From NCBI RefSeq assembly GCF_017592555.1, contig NZ_JAGFNS010000011.1, positions 1 to 64,000 of the forward strand: a stretch of 64,000 bases of DNA, read 5' to 3'. Below are positions 8,047 to 16,013 of the stretch, piece by piece. Below the pieces are notes generated by a model, which made no database searches, was not told where the DNA came from, and worked only from the letters and a program-made list of their open reading frames with translations. The stretch comes from Actinoplanes flavus (GTDB lineage: Bacteria; Actinomycetota; Actinomycetes; Mycobacteriales; Micromonosporaceae). The position numbers and the translations under genes were made by a program. Numbering within the stretch: position 1 is the stretch's first letter; the number at the start of each line of letters is the position of its first letter.

Positions 8047-8940
8047 TCACACGTGGTGACGGAGGAGGGTGCCGGGCTCGGCCCCGGCCAGCGTCTCCAC
8101 CATCCAGCACGCCTCCAGCGGAACGAGAGGCTCACTGAGCGCATCGAGCACGGTCGGGTGGTCGCAGCCCGCCCCGGTCAGCGCCGCCAGCAGGGCCGGC
8201 ACCGCCGCCAGGTCACCCGAGCCGACGATCCGCCCGGCCAGCGAGCGCGTCGCGGCGTACCCATCCTGATGCGGCATCTCGGTCAGCAGAGCGCTCGCGT
8301 GGCGTACCAGATCGGAAAGGTCCTCGTGCGGGAAGCGATGCCCGGCACGGACCTGGAGCCGCGCCTGAGCCGGGGTGCTCAGGGACGCGATCGCGGCCTC
8401 GTCCAGAAGCTGCGGCGACGGAACCGGGCGCGCCGGCCACCAGCGCTCGCTCGTGAACAGCGGCAGCGGGGCCTGCTCCGGACCGCTCGTCAGGGCCGCC
8501 AGCTGCTCGTCGAAGGGGATCTCCCGGTGCAGCGACCGGTACGCGGCCTCGCGCACCGCCGCGATCTCCGCCGGATCGTCGTCGGCGGCGGCCGGCGCGA
8601 ACGGCGACAGCAACGCCACCACCAGGCCGGGATGCGGCAGCAGCGGGTCGGACAGGGCGATCACCCGGGCGAAGCGTTCCAGCTCCCACCAGCGCAGAGC
8701 CGCCGGGTACGGCCCCGAGGCGGCCGCCCAGCCCAGTTGCACCGGCTCGCTGGCCGACGGCCGGCGCAGGCCGAGGGCGCGGTCGCCGGAGGGCAGCTCG
8801 ATGTCGAGCACCAGCGCATAGCCGCCCACCACCGGAAGCGAGAGGTGCACCTCGGCGGGCAGGCCCTCGGTGTCGAACGGCTCACCCGTCCAGAAAGCGG
8901 GGGTCTCGGCCAGGCGTCGCAGCGCCTCGGAAACGGGCAT
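8047..8940 (-). CDS. Conserved hypothetical protein, soluble
   Basis: 297 residues starting MPVSEALRRLAETPAFW at ATG 8940. It is mixed alpha/beta, rich in Leu, Ala and Pro, with no membrane segment, signal peptide or nucleotide motif. The C-terminal half (LSTPAQARLQVRAGHRFPH through LLAALTGAGCDHPTVLDALS) looks helical and HEAT-like. It is divergent from the CCA transferase gene with 57 bases between starts, and its stop is 49 bases upstream of the murJ start. A very long frame continues upstream opposite cca, but that part is only the shadow of cca. I do not recognise a function. Confidence 0.75.
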   Translation of the reverse strand: MPVSEALRRLAETPAFWTGEPFDTEGLPAEVHLSLPVVGGYALVLDIELPSGDRALGLRRPSASEPVQLGWAAASGPYPAALRWWELERFARVIALSDPLLPHPGLVVALLSPFAPAAADDDPAEIAAVREAAYRSLHREIPFDEQLAALTSGPEQAPLPLFTSERWWPARPVPSPQLLDEAAIASLSTPAQARLQVRAGHRFPHEDLSDLVRHASALLTEMPHQDGYAATRSLAGRIVGSGDLAAVPALLAALTGAGCDHPTVLDALSEPLVPLEACWMVETLAGAEPGTLLRHHV

Positions 8941-8997
8941 CCTGTCATCCTGCCCGGCGACACTCCGCACTGCCACGACGGATACCCTGGTACCCCC

Positions 8998-10428
8998 ATG
9001 TCTGTTCTGAATTCCGCCCAGCAGAAAGCGGTAGCCGAGCTGCTCCGCGTGTCCCCCGTCGCCGACGAGCTCGGCCGGCGGTTCGCCGCCGCAGGTCACG
9101 AGCTGCATCTGGTCGGCGGTTCGGTCCGCGACGCGCTGCTCGGCAGCCTCGGCGACGACCTCGACTTCTGCACCGACGCCCATCCGGAGCAGACCCTCAC
9201 CCTGGTGAACGGGTGGGCCGACGCGATCTGGGAGACCGGGCGCGAGTTCGGCACGATCGGCATCCAGAAGAACGGCCTGCGGATCGAGATCACCACGTTC
9301 CGGGCCGAGGCCTATGACGGGGTGACGCGCAATCCGGTGGTGTCCTACGGGACGTCGCTGCTGGACGACCTGTCCCGGCGTGACTTCACGATCAACGCGA
9401 TGGCCGTCTCGGTGCCGGGGCACGAGTTCACCGACCCGTTCGGCGGGCTGCGGGACCTCGCGGCGAAGGTGATCCGGACGCCGGCGGCGCCGCAGGTCTC
9501 CTTCGGCGACGATCCACTGCGGATGCTGCGGGCGGCGCGGTTCGCGGCGAAGCTGCGGTTCACCGTGGACCCGGCGGTGGTGACCGCCATGTCGGACATG
9601 TCCGCTGATCTCGACCGCATCACCGCGGAGCGGATCCGGGACGAGTTCACCAAGCTGATGTCCGGCGCCGACCCGATCGCCGGCCTGCGGCTGCTCGTCG
9701 ACACCGGGCTGGCCGACCGCTTCCTGCCCGAGATCTCCGGCCTGAAACTGGAGATCGACGAGCACGCCCAGCACAAGGACGTCTACGAGCACACGCTGAT
9801 CGTGGTGAGCAACGCGATGCGGCTCGAGGGCGACGAGGGCCCGGACTTCGTGCTCCGGATGGCCGCCCTCATGCACGACATCGGCAAGCCCGCCACCAAG
9901 GCGGTCGGGCGGGACGGCCGGGTCAGCTTCCACCACCACGAGGTGGTCGGCGCGCGGCTCACCAAACAGCGGATGAAAGCCCTGAAATACCCCAAGGACG
10001 TGACCGGCGAGGTGGTCGGCCTGGTCGCCCTCCACCTTCGTTTCTACGGGTACGGGCGGGGCGAGTGGACCGATTCGGCCGTCCGGCGGTACGTGACCGA
10101 CGCCGGCCCGCTGCTGTCCCGGCTGCACAAGCTGACCCGTTCCGACGTCACCACCCGCAACCGGCGCAAGGCCGCCCAGCTGGCCGCGGACTACGACGCC
10201 CTGGAGGAGCGGATCGACCGGATCGCCGCCGAGGAGGACCTCGCCAAGGTCCGCCCCGACCTGGACGGCAACGCGATCATGGAGCTGCTCGGGGTGCCGC
10301 CGGGCCCGATCGTCGGCCAGGCGTGGCGCTTCCTGAAAGAGCTCCGTCTCGACCGGGGGCCGCTCGACCGGGACGAAGCCGAGGCGGAGCTCTTCAAGTG
10401 GGCCCGGGAGCAGGGCCACATCTCCTGA
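8998..10428 (+). CDS. cca: CCA tRNA nucleotidyltransferase
   Basis: 476 residues from ATG 8998. The class II polymerase head shows LVGGSVRDALLGSLGDDLDF, where the two aspartates of DDLDF bind metal, followed by EFGTIGIQ and RRDFTINAMAV. The neck and body follow, then an HD domain with HKDVYEHTL and LMHDIGKPATK. It adds or repairs the 3' CCA end of tRNAs without a template; actinobacterial members with the HD domain may also hydrolyse 2',3'-cyclic phosphates (family knowledge). Its position next to murJ follows the conserved actinobacterial order, where it is often named pcnA. Confidence 0.95.
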   Translation: MSVLNSAQQKAVAELLRVSPVADELGRRFAAAGHELHLVGGSVRDALLGSLGDDLDFCTDAHPEQTLTLVNGWADAIWETGREFGTIGIQKNGLRIEITTFRAEAYDGVTRNPVVSYGTSLLDDLSRRDFTINAMAVSVPGHEFTDPFGGLRDLAAKVIRTPAAPQVSFGDDPLRMLRAARFAAKLRFTVDPAVVTAMSDMSADLDRITAERIRDEFTKLMSGADPIAGLRLLVDTGLADRFLPEISGLKLEIDEHAQHKDVYEHTLIVVSNAMRLEGDEGPDFVLRMAALMHDIGKPATKAVGRDGRVSFHHHEVVGARLTKQRMKALKYPKDVTGEVVGLVALHLRFYGYGRGEWTDSAVRRYVTDAGPLLSRLHKLTRSDVTTRNRRKAAQLAADYDALEERIDRIAAEEDLAKVRPDLDGNAIMELLGVPPGPIVGQAWRFLKELRLDRGPLDRDEAEAELFKWAREQGHIS

Positions 10429-10437
10429 CCTTCCGGG

Positions 10438-11520
10438 TTACGGAACGCCGATGCTCAGGTTCCGGCCGGCGAAGTCGGCGGGGAGCTTCCGGCTTTCGAG
10501 CCGGTTGCCCCTGATGTCGTAGAGAGCCGCCTTGTTGTCGTCGACGGAGAGCAGCCGGCCGTCCGGCAGGAAACGCGGTCCCCGGCCGCGCACCGTGGCG
10601 ACGGTCGCTCCGGTGCGAACGTCGACCACCCGCACCGGGTTGCCCCAGTACTGCGAGTCCAGGACGAGCGCGTACCGGCCGTCCGGGGACCAGCCGTTCG
10701 GGACCCCGGTGATCGGAAGGACTCGCAGCTCGATGCCGGTCTCCGCGGAGTAGACGACCACGTCTTCGACGTCGCTGTCGAGCTCGCGCGGCTGGTCCAT
10801 GCGGGGTAGCGCGATCTCCTGGCCGTTCGGCAGCCAGGTGTAGAAGCAGGTACTCGAGCAGGACGACATGCCCGCATGGGCCGGATGTTCGGTCAGCTCG
10901 GCGGTCGTGGCGTCCCAGATCGCATAGCCGCCGGCCCGGGTCGTGATCAGCAGGCGTGTGCCGTCCGGGGACCATTCCGGATCGAGCAGATAGCCACCTG
11001 TGAAGATCTTCTTTCCGCTCGCCACCGAGGTCAGGCTCTCGTGGTCGTCCGAGACGACGGCGTGCGGGCCGACCGGAGCGCCATAGACGGTGAAGTGCTG
11101 ACCGGGCACCACCCGATACCGGCCGGTGGTCCGGTCCAGCACCACGTCGCCGTCCTTCAGCGTCTTCCCGTAGGGCTTGTCGCCGCCCACATCCTTGTGG
11201 CTGAGCGCCGTGACGATGGCGCCGCCCGGCAGCCGATAGGGCTGCTCCGACCAGTGACCGGTCCGTGGCGGCTGGGACACCGTCGCCGAGGGCGCGGGCG
11301 TCGGCGTCGCCGGAAGGGCCGTGCGTTCCGGCCGGATCAGCACGAACGGCACGGCCGCGACAACGGCCAGCGCGAGCGTGGCCGCGCCGATCGTGACCCG
11401 GCGACGACGGCGCAGGCGACGGCCACGGGCGCGGGCCACCGCGACCAGATCGTGCGGCGCGGGCGCGTTGCCGGCCAGATCCCGGACGGTCTCTCCCACG
11501 ATGTCCTCCAGCCTCGTCAT
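10438..11520 (-). CDS. Membrane-anchored beta-propeller-like protein, partner of the adjacent sigma factor
   Basis: 360 residues from ATG 11520. A basic cytoplasmic N terminus (RGRRLRRRRRVT) precedes one membrane segment, IGAATLALAVVAAVPFVL, near residue 45. A Pro/Thr linker and about 280 external residues follow, with repeated short blade-like motifs such as WSPDGRYALVLDSQYW and LLSVDDNKAALYDI. The start overlaps the sigma factor stop as ATGA. In actinobacteria, SigE-family ECF genes are commonly followed by such membrane proteins, thought to control or respond with the sigma factor. That pairing is the main basis for the role. Its stop is only nine bases from the convergent cca stop. Confidence 0.7.
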   Translation of the reverse strand: MTRLEDIVGETVRDLAGNAPAPHDLVAVARARGRRLRRRRRVTIGAATLALAVVAAVPFVLIRPERTALPATPTPAPSATVSQPPRTGHWSEQPYRLPGGAIVTALSHKDVGGDKPYGKTLKDGDVVLDRTTGRYRVVPGQHFTVYGAPVGPHAVVSDDHESLTSVASGKKIFTGGYLLDPEWSPDGTRLLITTRAGGYAIWDATTAELTEHPAHAGMSSCSSTCFYTWLPNGQEIALPRMDQPRELDSDVEDVVVYSAETGIELRVLPITGVPNGWSPDGRYALVLDSQYWGNPVRVVDVRTGATVATVRGRGPRFLPDGRLLSVDDNKAALYDIRGNRLESRKLPADFAGRNLSIGVP

Positions 11521-12029
11521 CGGGCCCCTCCCATCGACAGCGGCTGGTCGCCGACCAGGCCCCGTAGTCTGCTCAGCGCCCGCGACGCCTGACTGGCCAC
11601 CGTGCCCGGGCGGCAGCCCAGCACTTCGGCGGTCTCCTCCAGCGAGCGGTCCTCGAGGTAGCGCATCACCAGGACGGCCCGCTGCCGGGCGGGCAGCGAC
11701 AGCAGCGCCTCGCGGACCATGACCTGATCGGTGACGTCCTGGTCGTGGCGGGAATCGGCGGCCCGGTCCGGCACGTCGGCGACGGTCACCTCGTTACGGC
11801 GTGCGGGACGCCGCCAGGCGGACACCCGGTCGTTGTAAATGATCTTTCGTACGTACGCCTCGGCGTCGCCGTGGATGCGCGGCCATCGGGCGTACGCCTT
11901 GGCCAGCGCGCCCTGGACCAGGTCCTGGGCGGCGTGCTGATCACCGGTCATCGCGTGCGCGATCCGGAGCAGCGCCTGCCCCCGCGCCGCGACGAACGCG
12001 GTGAACTCGTCTTCCAGTGACTGCTTCAC
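11517..12029 (-). CDS. SigE-family ECF sigma factor
   Basis: 170 residues from GTG 12029. Region 2 includes FTAFVAARGQALLRIAHAMT and AAQDLVQGALAKAYARW; region 4 includes LSLPARQRAVLVMRYLEDRS and TAEVLGCRPGTVASQASRAL. The FTAFVAARG...L-R-A--LTGD opening and the length of about 170 residues are typical of the SigE family of small ECF factors expanded in Streptomyces and Micromonosporaceae. It is coupled by ATGA overlap to the membrane protein gene downstream. The 141-base divergent gap 12030-12170 holds its promoter; I could not assign a binding consensus. Confidence 0.85.
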   Translation of the reverse strand: MKQSLEDEFTAFVAARGQALLRIAHAMTGDQHAAQDLVQGALAKAYARWPRIHGDAEAYVRKIIYNDRVSAWRRPARRNEVTVADVPDRAADSRHDQDVTDQVMVREALLSLPARQRAVLVMRYLEDRSLEETAEVLGCRPGTVASQASRALSRLRGLVGDQPLSMGGAR

Positions 12030-12170
12030 CGGTCACCTCCACCGGGACAGACGCCGGGAGCATCGGATTCTTTGCATGTCCTGTGAAAACGAGGTTGCGT
12101 CGATACGGTAGCGTCCTGAACCGCAGTGATCATCCCCCTGAACGGCCCCTCCAACCCCCAGGGACAAACC

Positions 12171-12908
12171 ATGACCTCCGTACGCTCCCGCGTCTTCGCC
12201 GCCCTGCTGGCCGTCGTCCCCGCCGCGGGTCTGGTGGCCGTCGCGTCGCCCGCGCAGGCCGCCACCCTCGACATCACCGTCAAGTCGGTCTCGATCAGCA
12301 AGAGCGTCTTCGTGCTGGGCTCCGGCGCCGGCTGCCAGAAGTTCACCATCACCGCCGTCACCAGCGCGCCGATCCCGACCGCCGGCTACGAGATCGCCGG
12401 TGTGGGCGCCGACATCCAGGCCCCGAGCGGCAAGACCGTCAACGGTGGCCAGTTCGCTCAGGTCGGCTCGACGGCCACCTACAAGGGCACGTTCAAGATG
12501 TGCGGCAAGGACGCGGCCGGCCGCTACACCGTCGACGTCTACGGCGCCCAGATGAAGGCGGGCAGCGAGCCCGAGCTCACCAACGTCGTGAGCAAGAAGA
12601 TCTACCTGAAGCGGCCCTCCAAGCTGACCCTGAACGCCGCGCCCGAGCCGGTCGTCAAGGGCAGGAAGCTGACCGCCAAGGGCACCCTCAAGGTCAACGG
12701 CAAGGTGCTCGCCGGCGCCCAGGTCAAGGTCTACTTCAAGCCGGCCGGCGCGACCACCTTCACCTACAAGGGCACCGCCACCACCAACGGTAAGGGCGTC
12801 TACAGCAAGAAGTTCACCGCCACCAAGAGCGGTGTGTGGCAGGCCGTCTACTCCGGTAGCGCCGCCCGCAACGCCGCGACGGCCGTCGACGGCGTCAAGG
12901 TCAAGTAG
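12171..12908 (+). CDS. Secreted protein with bacterial Ig-like domain
   Basis: 245 residues from ATG 12171. It has a signal peptide (FAALLAVVPAAGLVAVA, cleavage after the AQAA region near residue 28). The first mature domain (about 30-150) carries two cysteines, in GAGCQKF and FKMCGKD, likely disulfide-bonded. The second (about 155-245) is Ig-like, with KLTLNAAPEPVVKGRKLTAK, GAQVKVYFKPAG and a terminal GVWQAVYSGSAA strand. This is the pattern of many actinobacterial secreted proteins of unknown role. There is no sorting signal or lipobox, so it is probably released. Lysine content is high for this genome. Confidence 0.78.
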   Translation: MTSVRSRVFAALLAVVPAAGLVAVASPAQAATLDITVKSVSISKSVFVLGSGAGCQKFTITAVTSAPIPTAGYEIAGVGADIQAPSGKTVNGGQFAQVGSTATYKGTFKMCGKDAAGRYTVDVYGAQMKAGSEPELTNVVSKKIYLKRPSKLTLNAAPEPVVKGRKLTAKGTLKVNGKVLAGAQVKVYFKPAGATTFTYKGTATTNGKGVYSKKFTATKSGVWQAVYSGSAARNAATAVDGVKVK

Positions 12909-12938
12909 CCTGTCGTACCCCCGGGGCAGACTGGGGGC

Positions 12939-13394
12939 ATGTTCGTCATCGAGACGCCGATCGGGCCGCTCGGGGTGACCGTCGACGGCCCGGCCGTGGT
13001 GGGTGTGCGTTTCGCCGCCCGGCCGGGGCCGTCCACGGAGCATCCGGCGGTCGAGCAGCTGCGGGACTATTTCTCCGGCGCGCTGACCGACTTCACCGTG
13101 CCGTTCGAGCTGCGCGGTGGGTCGGAGTTCGAGCGGGCCGTCTGGGGGGAGATCGCGAAGATCCCCTACGGCGAGATGATCACCTACGGGGCGATCGCCA
13201 CGGCGCTGGGTGATCCGGGTGCGGCCCGCGCGGTCGGCACGGCCTGCAACCACAATCCGATCCCGGTGATCGTCCCCTGCCACCGGGTGGTCGGAGCCGG
13301 CGGCAAGATGGTCGGCTTCGGCGGCGGCCTCGACCGCAAACGGATCCTGCTCGAGATCGAGGCCCGGGTCGCGCTGCAGAAGGCCTGGAGCTGA
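12939..13394 (+). CDS. ogt: Methylated-DNA-protein cysteine methyltransferase
   Basis: 151 residues from ATG 12939. The acceptor motif VIVPCHRVVGAGG is intact, as are the helix-turn-helix region IPYGEMITYGAIA and the conserved asparagine in ACNHNPIPV. It removes O6-alkyl groups from guanine by suicidal transfer to the PCHR cysteine. The N-terminal domain is short, typical of Ogt-type enzymes without the Ada regulatory half. It is convergent with ino1, and a strong hairpin separates the two. Confidence 0.93.
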   Translation: MFVIETPIGPLGVTVDGPAVVGVRFAARPGPSTEHPAVEQLRDYFSGALTDFTVPFELRGGSEFERAVWGEIAKIPYGEMITYGAIATALGDPGAARAVGTACNHNPIPVIVPCHRVVGAGGKMVGFGGGLDRKRILLEIEARVALQKAWS

Positions 13395-13418
13395 CGCCGT
13401 ACCGAATCCGGGTGTGCG

Positions 13419-13449
13419 AAAGGCCGGCCCACGACGTGGGCCGGCCTTT
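13419..13449. terminator. Bidirectional terminator between ogt and ino1
   Basis: A perfect 14-bp stem, AAAGGCCGGCCCAC against GTGGGCCGGCCTTT, with a GAC loop. The A-run at one side and T-run at the other suit termination in both directions between two convergent genes. Confidence 0.82.
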
Positions 13450-13484
13450 GCCGCTCAGCTTGCGCTTCGCTCGGGTGACGCGCG

Positions 13485-14564
13485 TCAGCGCTCGATGTCG
13501 CCCTTGATGAAGGCCTCGACGGCCGCGTGGGCGTCGTGGTCGCTGTACTGCACCGGCGGGGACTTCATGAAGTAGGAGGACGCCGAGAGGATCGGGCCAC
13601 CGATGCCACGGTCCTTGGCGATCTTCGCCGCGCGGACCGCGTCGATGATCACGCCGGCCGAGTTCGGCGAGTCCCACACCTCGAGCTTGAGCTCGGCGTT
13701 CAGCGGGGTGTCACCGAAGGAGCGGCCCTCCAGGCGGATGTAGGCCCACTTCCGGTCGTCGAGCCACGGCACGTGGTCGGACGGGCCGATGTGCACGTCG
13801 CTCTTGACCATCTCGTGCGGGATCTGGGAGGTCACCGACTGGGTCTTCGAGATCTTCTTCGAGACCAGGCGGTTGCGCTCCAGCATGTTCATGAAGTCCA
13901 TGTTGCCGCCGAAGTTGAGCTGGTACGTGCGCAGCAGCTCGACACCGCGGTCCTCGAACAGCTTCGCCAGCGCGCGGTGCACGATGGTGGCGCCGACCTG
14001 GCTCTTGATGTCGTCACCGACGATCGGCAGGCCCGCGTCCTCGAACTTCTTCGCCCAGACCGGGTCGGAGGCGATGAAGACCGGCAGAGCGTTCACGAAG
14101 GCGCAACCGGCGTCGATCGCGGCCTGCGCGTAGAACTTGTCGGCCTCCTCGGAGCCCACCGGCAGGTAGGAGACGACGACGTCGACCTCGGCGTCCCGCA
14201 GAGCCTGCGCGACGTCGACCGGCTCGGCCGAGGACTCCTCGATGATCTCGCGGTAGTAGGTGCCGAGACCGTCGAAGGTCGGACCACGCTGAACGGTCAC
14301 GCCGCTCGGCGGCACGTCGGTCAGCTTGATGGTGTTGTTCTCACTGGCGACGATCGCCTCGCTGAGGTCCATGCCGACCTTCTTGGCGTCCACATCGAAC
14401 GCCGCGACGAACTTCACGTCCGATACGTGATAGTCGCCGAAGGTCACGTGCATGAGACCCGGGACGCGGTCGTTGGGGTCGGCGTTCTTGTAGTACTCCA
14501 CGCCCTGCACGAGGGACGAGGCGCAGTTACCCACACCGACGATGGCGACGCGGACGGAACCCAT
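13485..14564 (-). CDS. ino1: Inositol-3-phosphate synthase
   Basis: 359 residues from ATG 14564, with AAGGAGG eight bases upstream. It starts MGSVRVAIVGVGNCASSLVQ, the NAD-binding motif of the actinobacterial short form. DYHVSDVKFVAAFDVDAKKV, SYLPVGSEEADKFYAQ and DDIKSQVGATIVHR follow, the last including the catalytic lysine region. It converts glucose 6-phosphate to inositol 3-phosphate, the precursor of phosphatidylinositol, mycothiol and phosphatidylinositol mannosides. It is followed upstream, 23 bases away, by a padR gene in the same direction. The ino1-padR pair is conserved in actinobacteria and suggests PadR control of both. Confidence 0.95.
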   Translation of the reverse strand: MGSVRVAIVGVGNCASSLVQGVEYYKNADPNDRVPGLMHVTFGDYHVSDVKFVAAFDVDAKKVGMDLSEAIVASENNTIKLTDVPPSGVTVQRGPTFDGLGTYYREIIEESSAEPVDVAQALRDAEVDVVVSYLPVGSEEADKFYAQAAIDAGCAFVNALPVFIASDPVWAKKFEDAGLPIVGDDIKSQVGATIVHRALAKLFEDRGVELLRTYQLNFGGNMDFMNMLERNRLVSKKISKTQSVTSQIPHEMVKSDVHIGPSDHVPWLDDRKWAYIRLEGRSFGDTPLNAELKLEVWDSPNSAGVIIDAVRAAKIAKDRGIGGPILSASSYFMKSPPVQYSDHDAHAAVEAFIKGDIER

Positions 14565-14587
14565 CGCGTTTGCCTCCTTGTTGTTCA

Positions 14588-15214
14588 TCACGGCCGGTCC
14601 GGTTGCGGACTCGGTGTTTCCGGGGGATCGGGGTTCAGAGCGCCGGCGAGACCGGCACGATTTCGAAAAGCGGGGGTACGGCCGGAGCGCTCGTTGGTGA
14701 TCAGCTCCTCCAGCCAGCGGACCTCGCGCTCGCACGCGTCCAGGCCGTGCCGCTGCAACTCGAGCGTGTACGCGTCGAGGCGGTCGGCGGCGCGGGCGAG
14801 CACCTCGCGCAGCCCCTCGCGGCGCTCCTCGATGCGGCGCCGGCGGCCCTCCAGGATGCGCAACCGGGTGGCGCGATCGGTCCGGGAGAAGAAGGTGAAG
14901 TGGACCCCGAAACCCGCGTCGTCGTACGTCTCCGGGCCGGCCTGGGTGAGGAGATCGGCGAAATGCTCCTTGCCCTCGGCCGTGATCTTGTAGACAACCC
15001 GCCCCCGCTTGCTGGTCATCGGGGGGATGATGTCGTTGTTGGCCTCCGCCTCACCGATCCAGCCGGCAAGCTTCAGCCGCTTCAAGGTGGGGTAAAGAGT
15101 GCCGTAACTGATCGCGGCGCGGAGCGTGCCGAGTTTGGTGGCGAGTTCCTTGCGGAGCTCGTACCCATGCATCGGCGCCTCCTGCAGGAGGCCGAGGATC
15201 GCCATTTCCAGCAT
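14588..15214 (-). CDS. PadR-family transcriptional regulator
   Basis: 208 residues from ATG 15214, preceded by GGGGAGG. The winged helix opens with MLEMAILGLLQEAPMHGYEL and has SYGTLYPTLKRLKLAGWI as recognition helix and wing, then RGRVVYKITAEGKEHF. The C-terminal half is a long Arg/Glu-rich coiled coil for dimerisation (RILEGRRRRIEERREGLREV). It represses promoters through a dimer that reads ATGTAT...ATACAT palindromes (family knowledge), and a perfect one lies 26 bases upstream. Probable targets are itself, ino1 and the divergent DUF5318 gene. Confidence 0.92.
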   Translation of the reverse strand: MLEMAILGLLQEAPMHGYELRKELATKLGTLRAAISYGTLYPTLKRLKLAGWIGEAEANNDIIPPMTSKRGRVVYKITAEGKEHFADLLTQAGPETYDDAGFGVHFTFFSRTDRATRLRILEGRRRRIEERREGLREVLARAADRLDAYTLELQRHGLDACEREVRWLEELITNERSGRTPAFRNRAGLAGALNPDPPETPSPQPDRP

Positions 15215-15239
15215 TGGCCCCTCCCCACAAGTGCGTCCC

Positions 15240-15260
15240 GATGTATCGGCCCGATACATC
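15240..15260. promoter_or_regulatory. PadR operator palindrome
   Basis: A perfect inverted repeat of 10-bp arms, GATGTATCGG and CCGATACATC, around a single C. It contains the ATGTAT/ATACAT half-sites known for PadR proteins. It lies just upstream of padR in the gap shared with the divergent DUF5318 gene, so autoregulation is likely. Confidence 0.8.
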
Positions 15261-15373
15261 GTCACCGTAGATCGGGACGGGCGACGGCGCAACTCGGGCA
15301 TCCTGTGCAGTCGCCGTGCCACGCTGCGTGATGACGTTCGCCGGAAAAGCGCCGACCGCGTACTCTCTTCGCC

Positions 15374-15841
15374 ATGCGCACGCAGCGGCAGGTTGTCGAC
15401 TACTCGCTACAGAAGCGGGCGGTCCTGCGTGACGTTCGGAGCGGCCGTGTCGGCACGCTCGAAGTCTGCGACGCGTCTCCTTACTTGAGAAACGCGGCTA
15501 CGTACCATGGTGAGCCCATCGACGAGCGTTGCCCGATCTGCCGCCGGGAAAACCTGACGCTCGTGCACTACGTCTATGGCGACGAGCTCAAGCAGTCCGC
15601 CGGGCAGGCCCGCAAACTGGCTGAACTGCCCGTCCTCGCGATGACGCTGCGTGAGTTTCAGGTCTTCGTCGTGGAGGTGTGCCGCGCCTGTGCGTGGAAT
15701 CACCTGGTGGAACGGTTCGTCCTCGGTCGCGACGGGCTCGCCGTCGAGGAGACGTTGCATTCCGGCGCTATGGTCTCGTCCGGTGGTGGGGGATCCCGCC
15801 GGACAGGTGACTCGTCACACAACGGGGAGGTCCAGAGATGA
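15374..15841 (+). CDS. DUF5318 zinc-ribbon protein
   Basis: 155 residues from ATG 15374. It begins MRTQRQVVDYSLQKRAVLRD and contains two CxxC pairs, CPIC near residue 53 and CRAC near 97, which probably bind one zinc ion. EFQVFVVEVC and WNHLVERFVLG are typical of the DUF5318 family. The tail from about 130 is Ser/Gly-rich and disordered. The function is unknown. The gene is conserved between padR/ino1 and the class A penicillin-binding protein gene in mycobacteria and related genera, so a role tied to cell-wall synthesis is plausible but unproven. Confidence 0.85.
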   Translation: MRTQRQVVDYSLQKRAVLRDVRSGRVGTLEVCDASPYLRNAATYHGEPIDERCPICRRENLTLVHYVYGDELKQSAGQARKLAELPVLAMTLREFQVFVVEVCRACAWNHLVERFVLGRDGLAVEETLHSGAMVSSGGGGSRRTGDSSHNGEVQR

Positions 15842-16013
15842 ACCGGGCCGATCTGGCTAACGTGTACGGGTTTGGGACCGGCGTACGGTCCTCGCAGACA
15901 CAAGACAAGGGGGCTGCCGGGACCGCAGCCCATGACGCCCGCTCGTGGCGCAGTGTGGGGACGGCTCGTCCGGGCCTCCCGACCGCGCCCCCGCGACCGG
16001 TAGGTGTGAGGGA

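Noticed and set aside
8947..10428. A very long leftward frame opposite cca that would extend the 8047-8940 gene to about 790 residues
   Set aside because: The region is covered by a clear CCA transferase on the other strand. The extension is the shadow frame typical of high-GC codon bias, and ATG 8940 gives a sensible protein.
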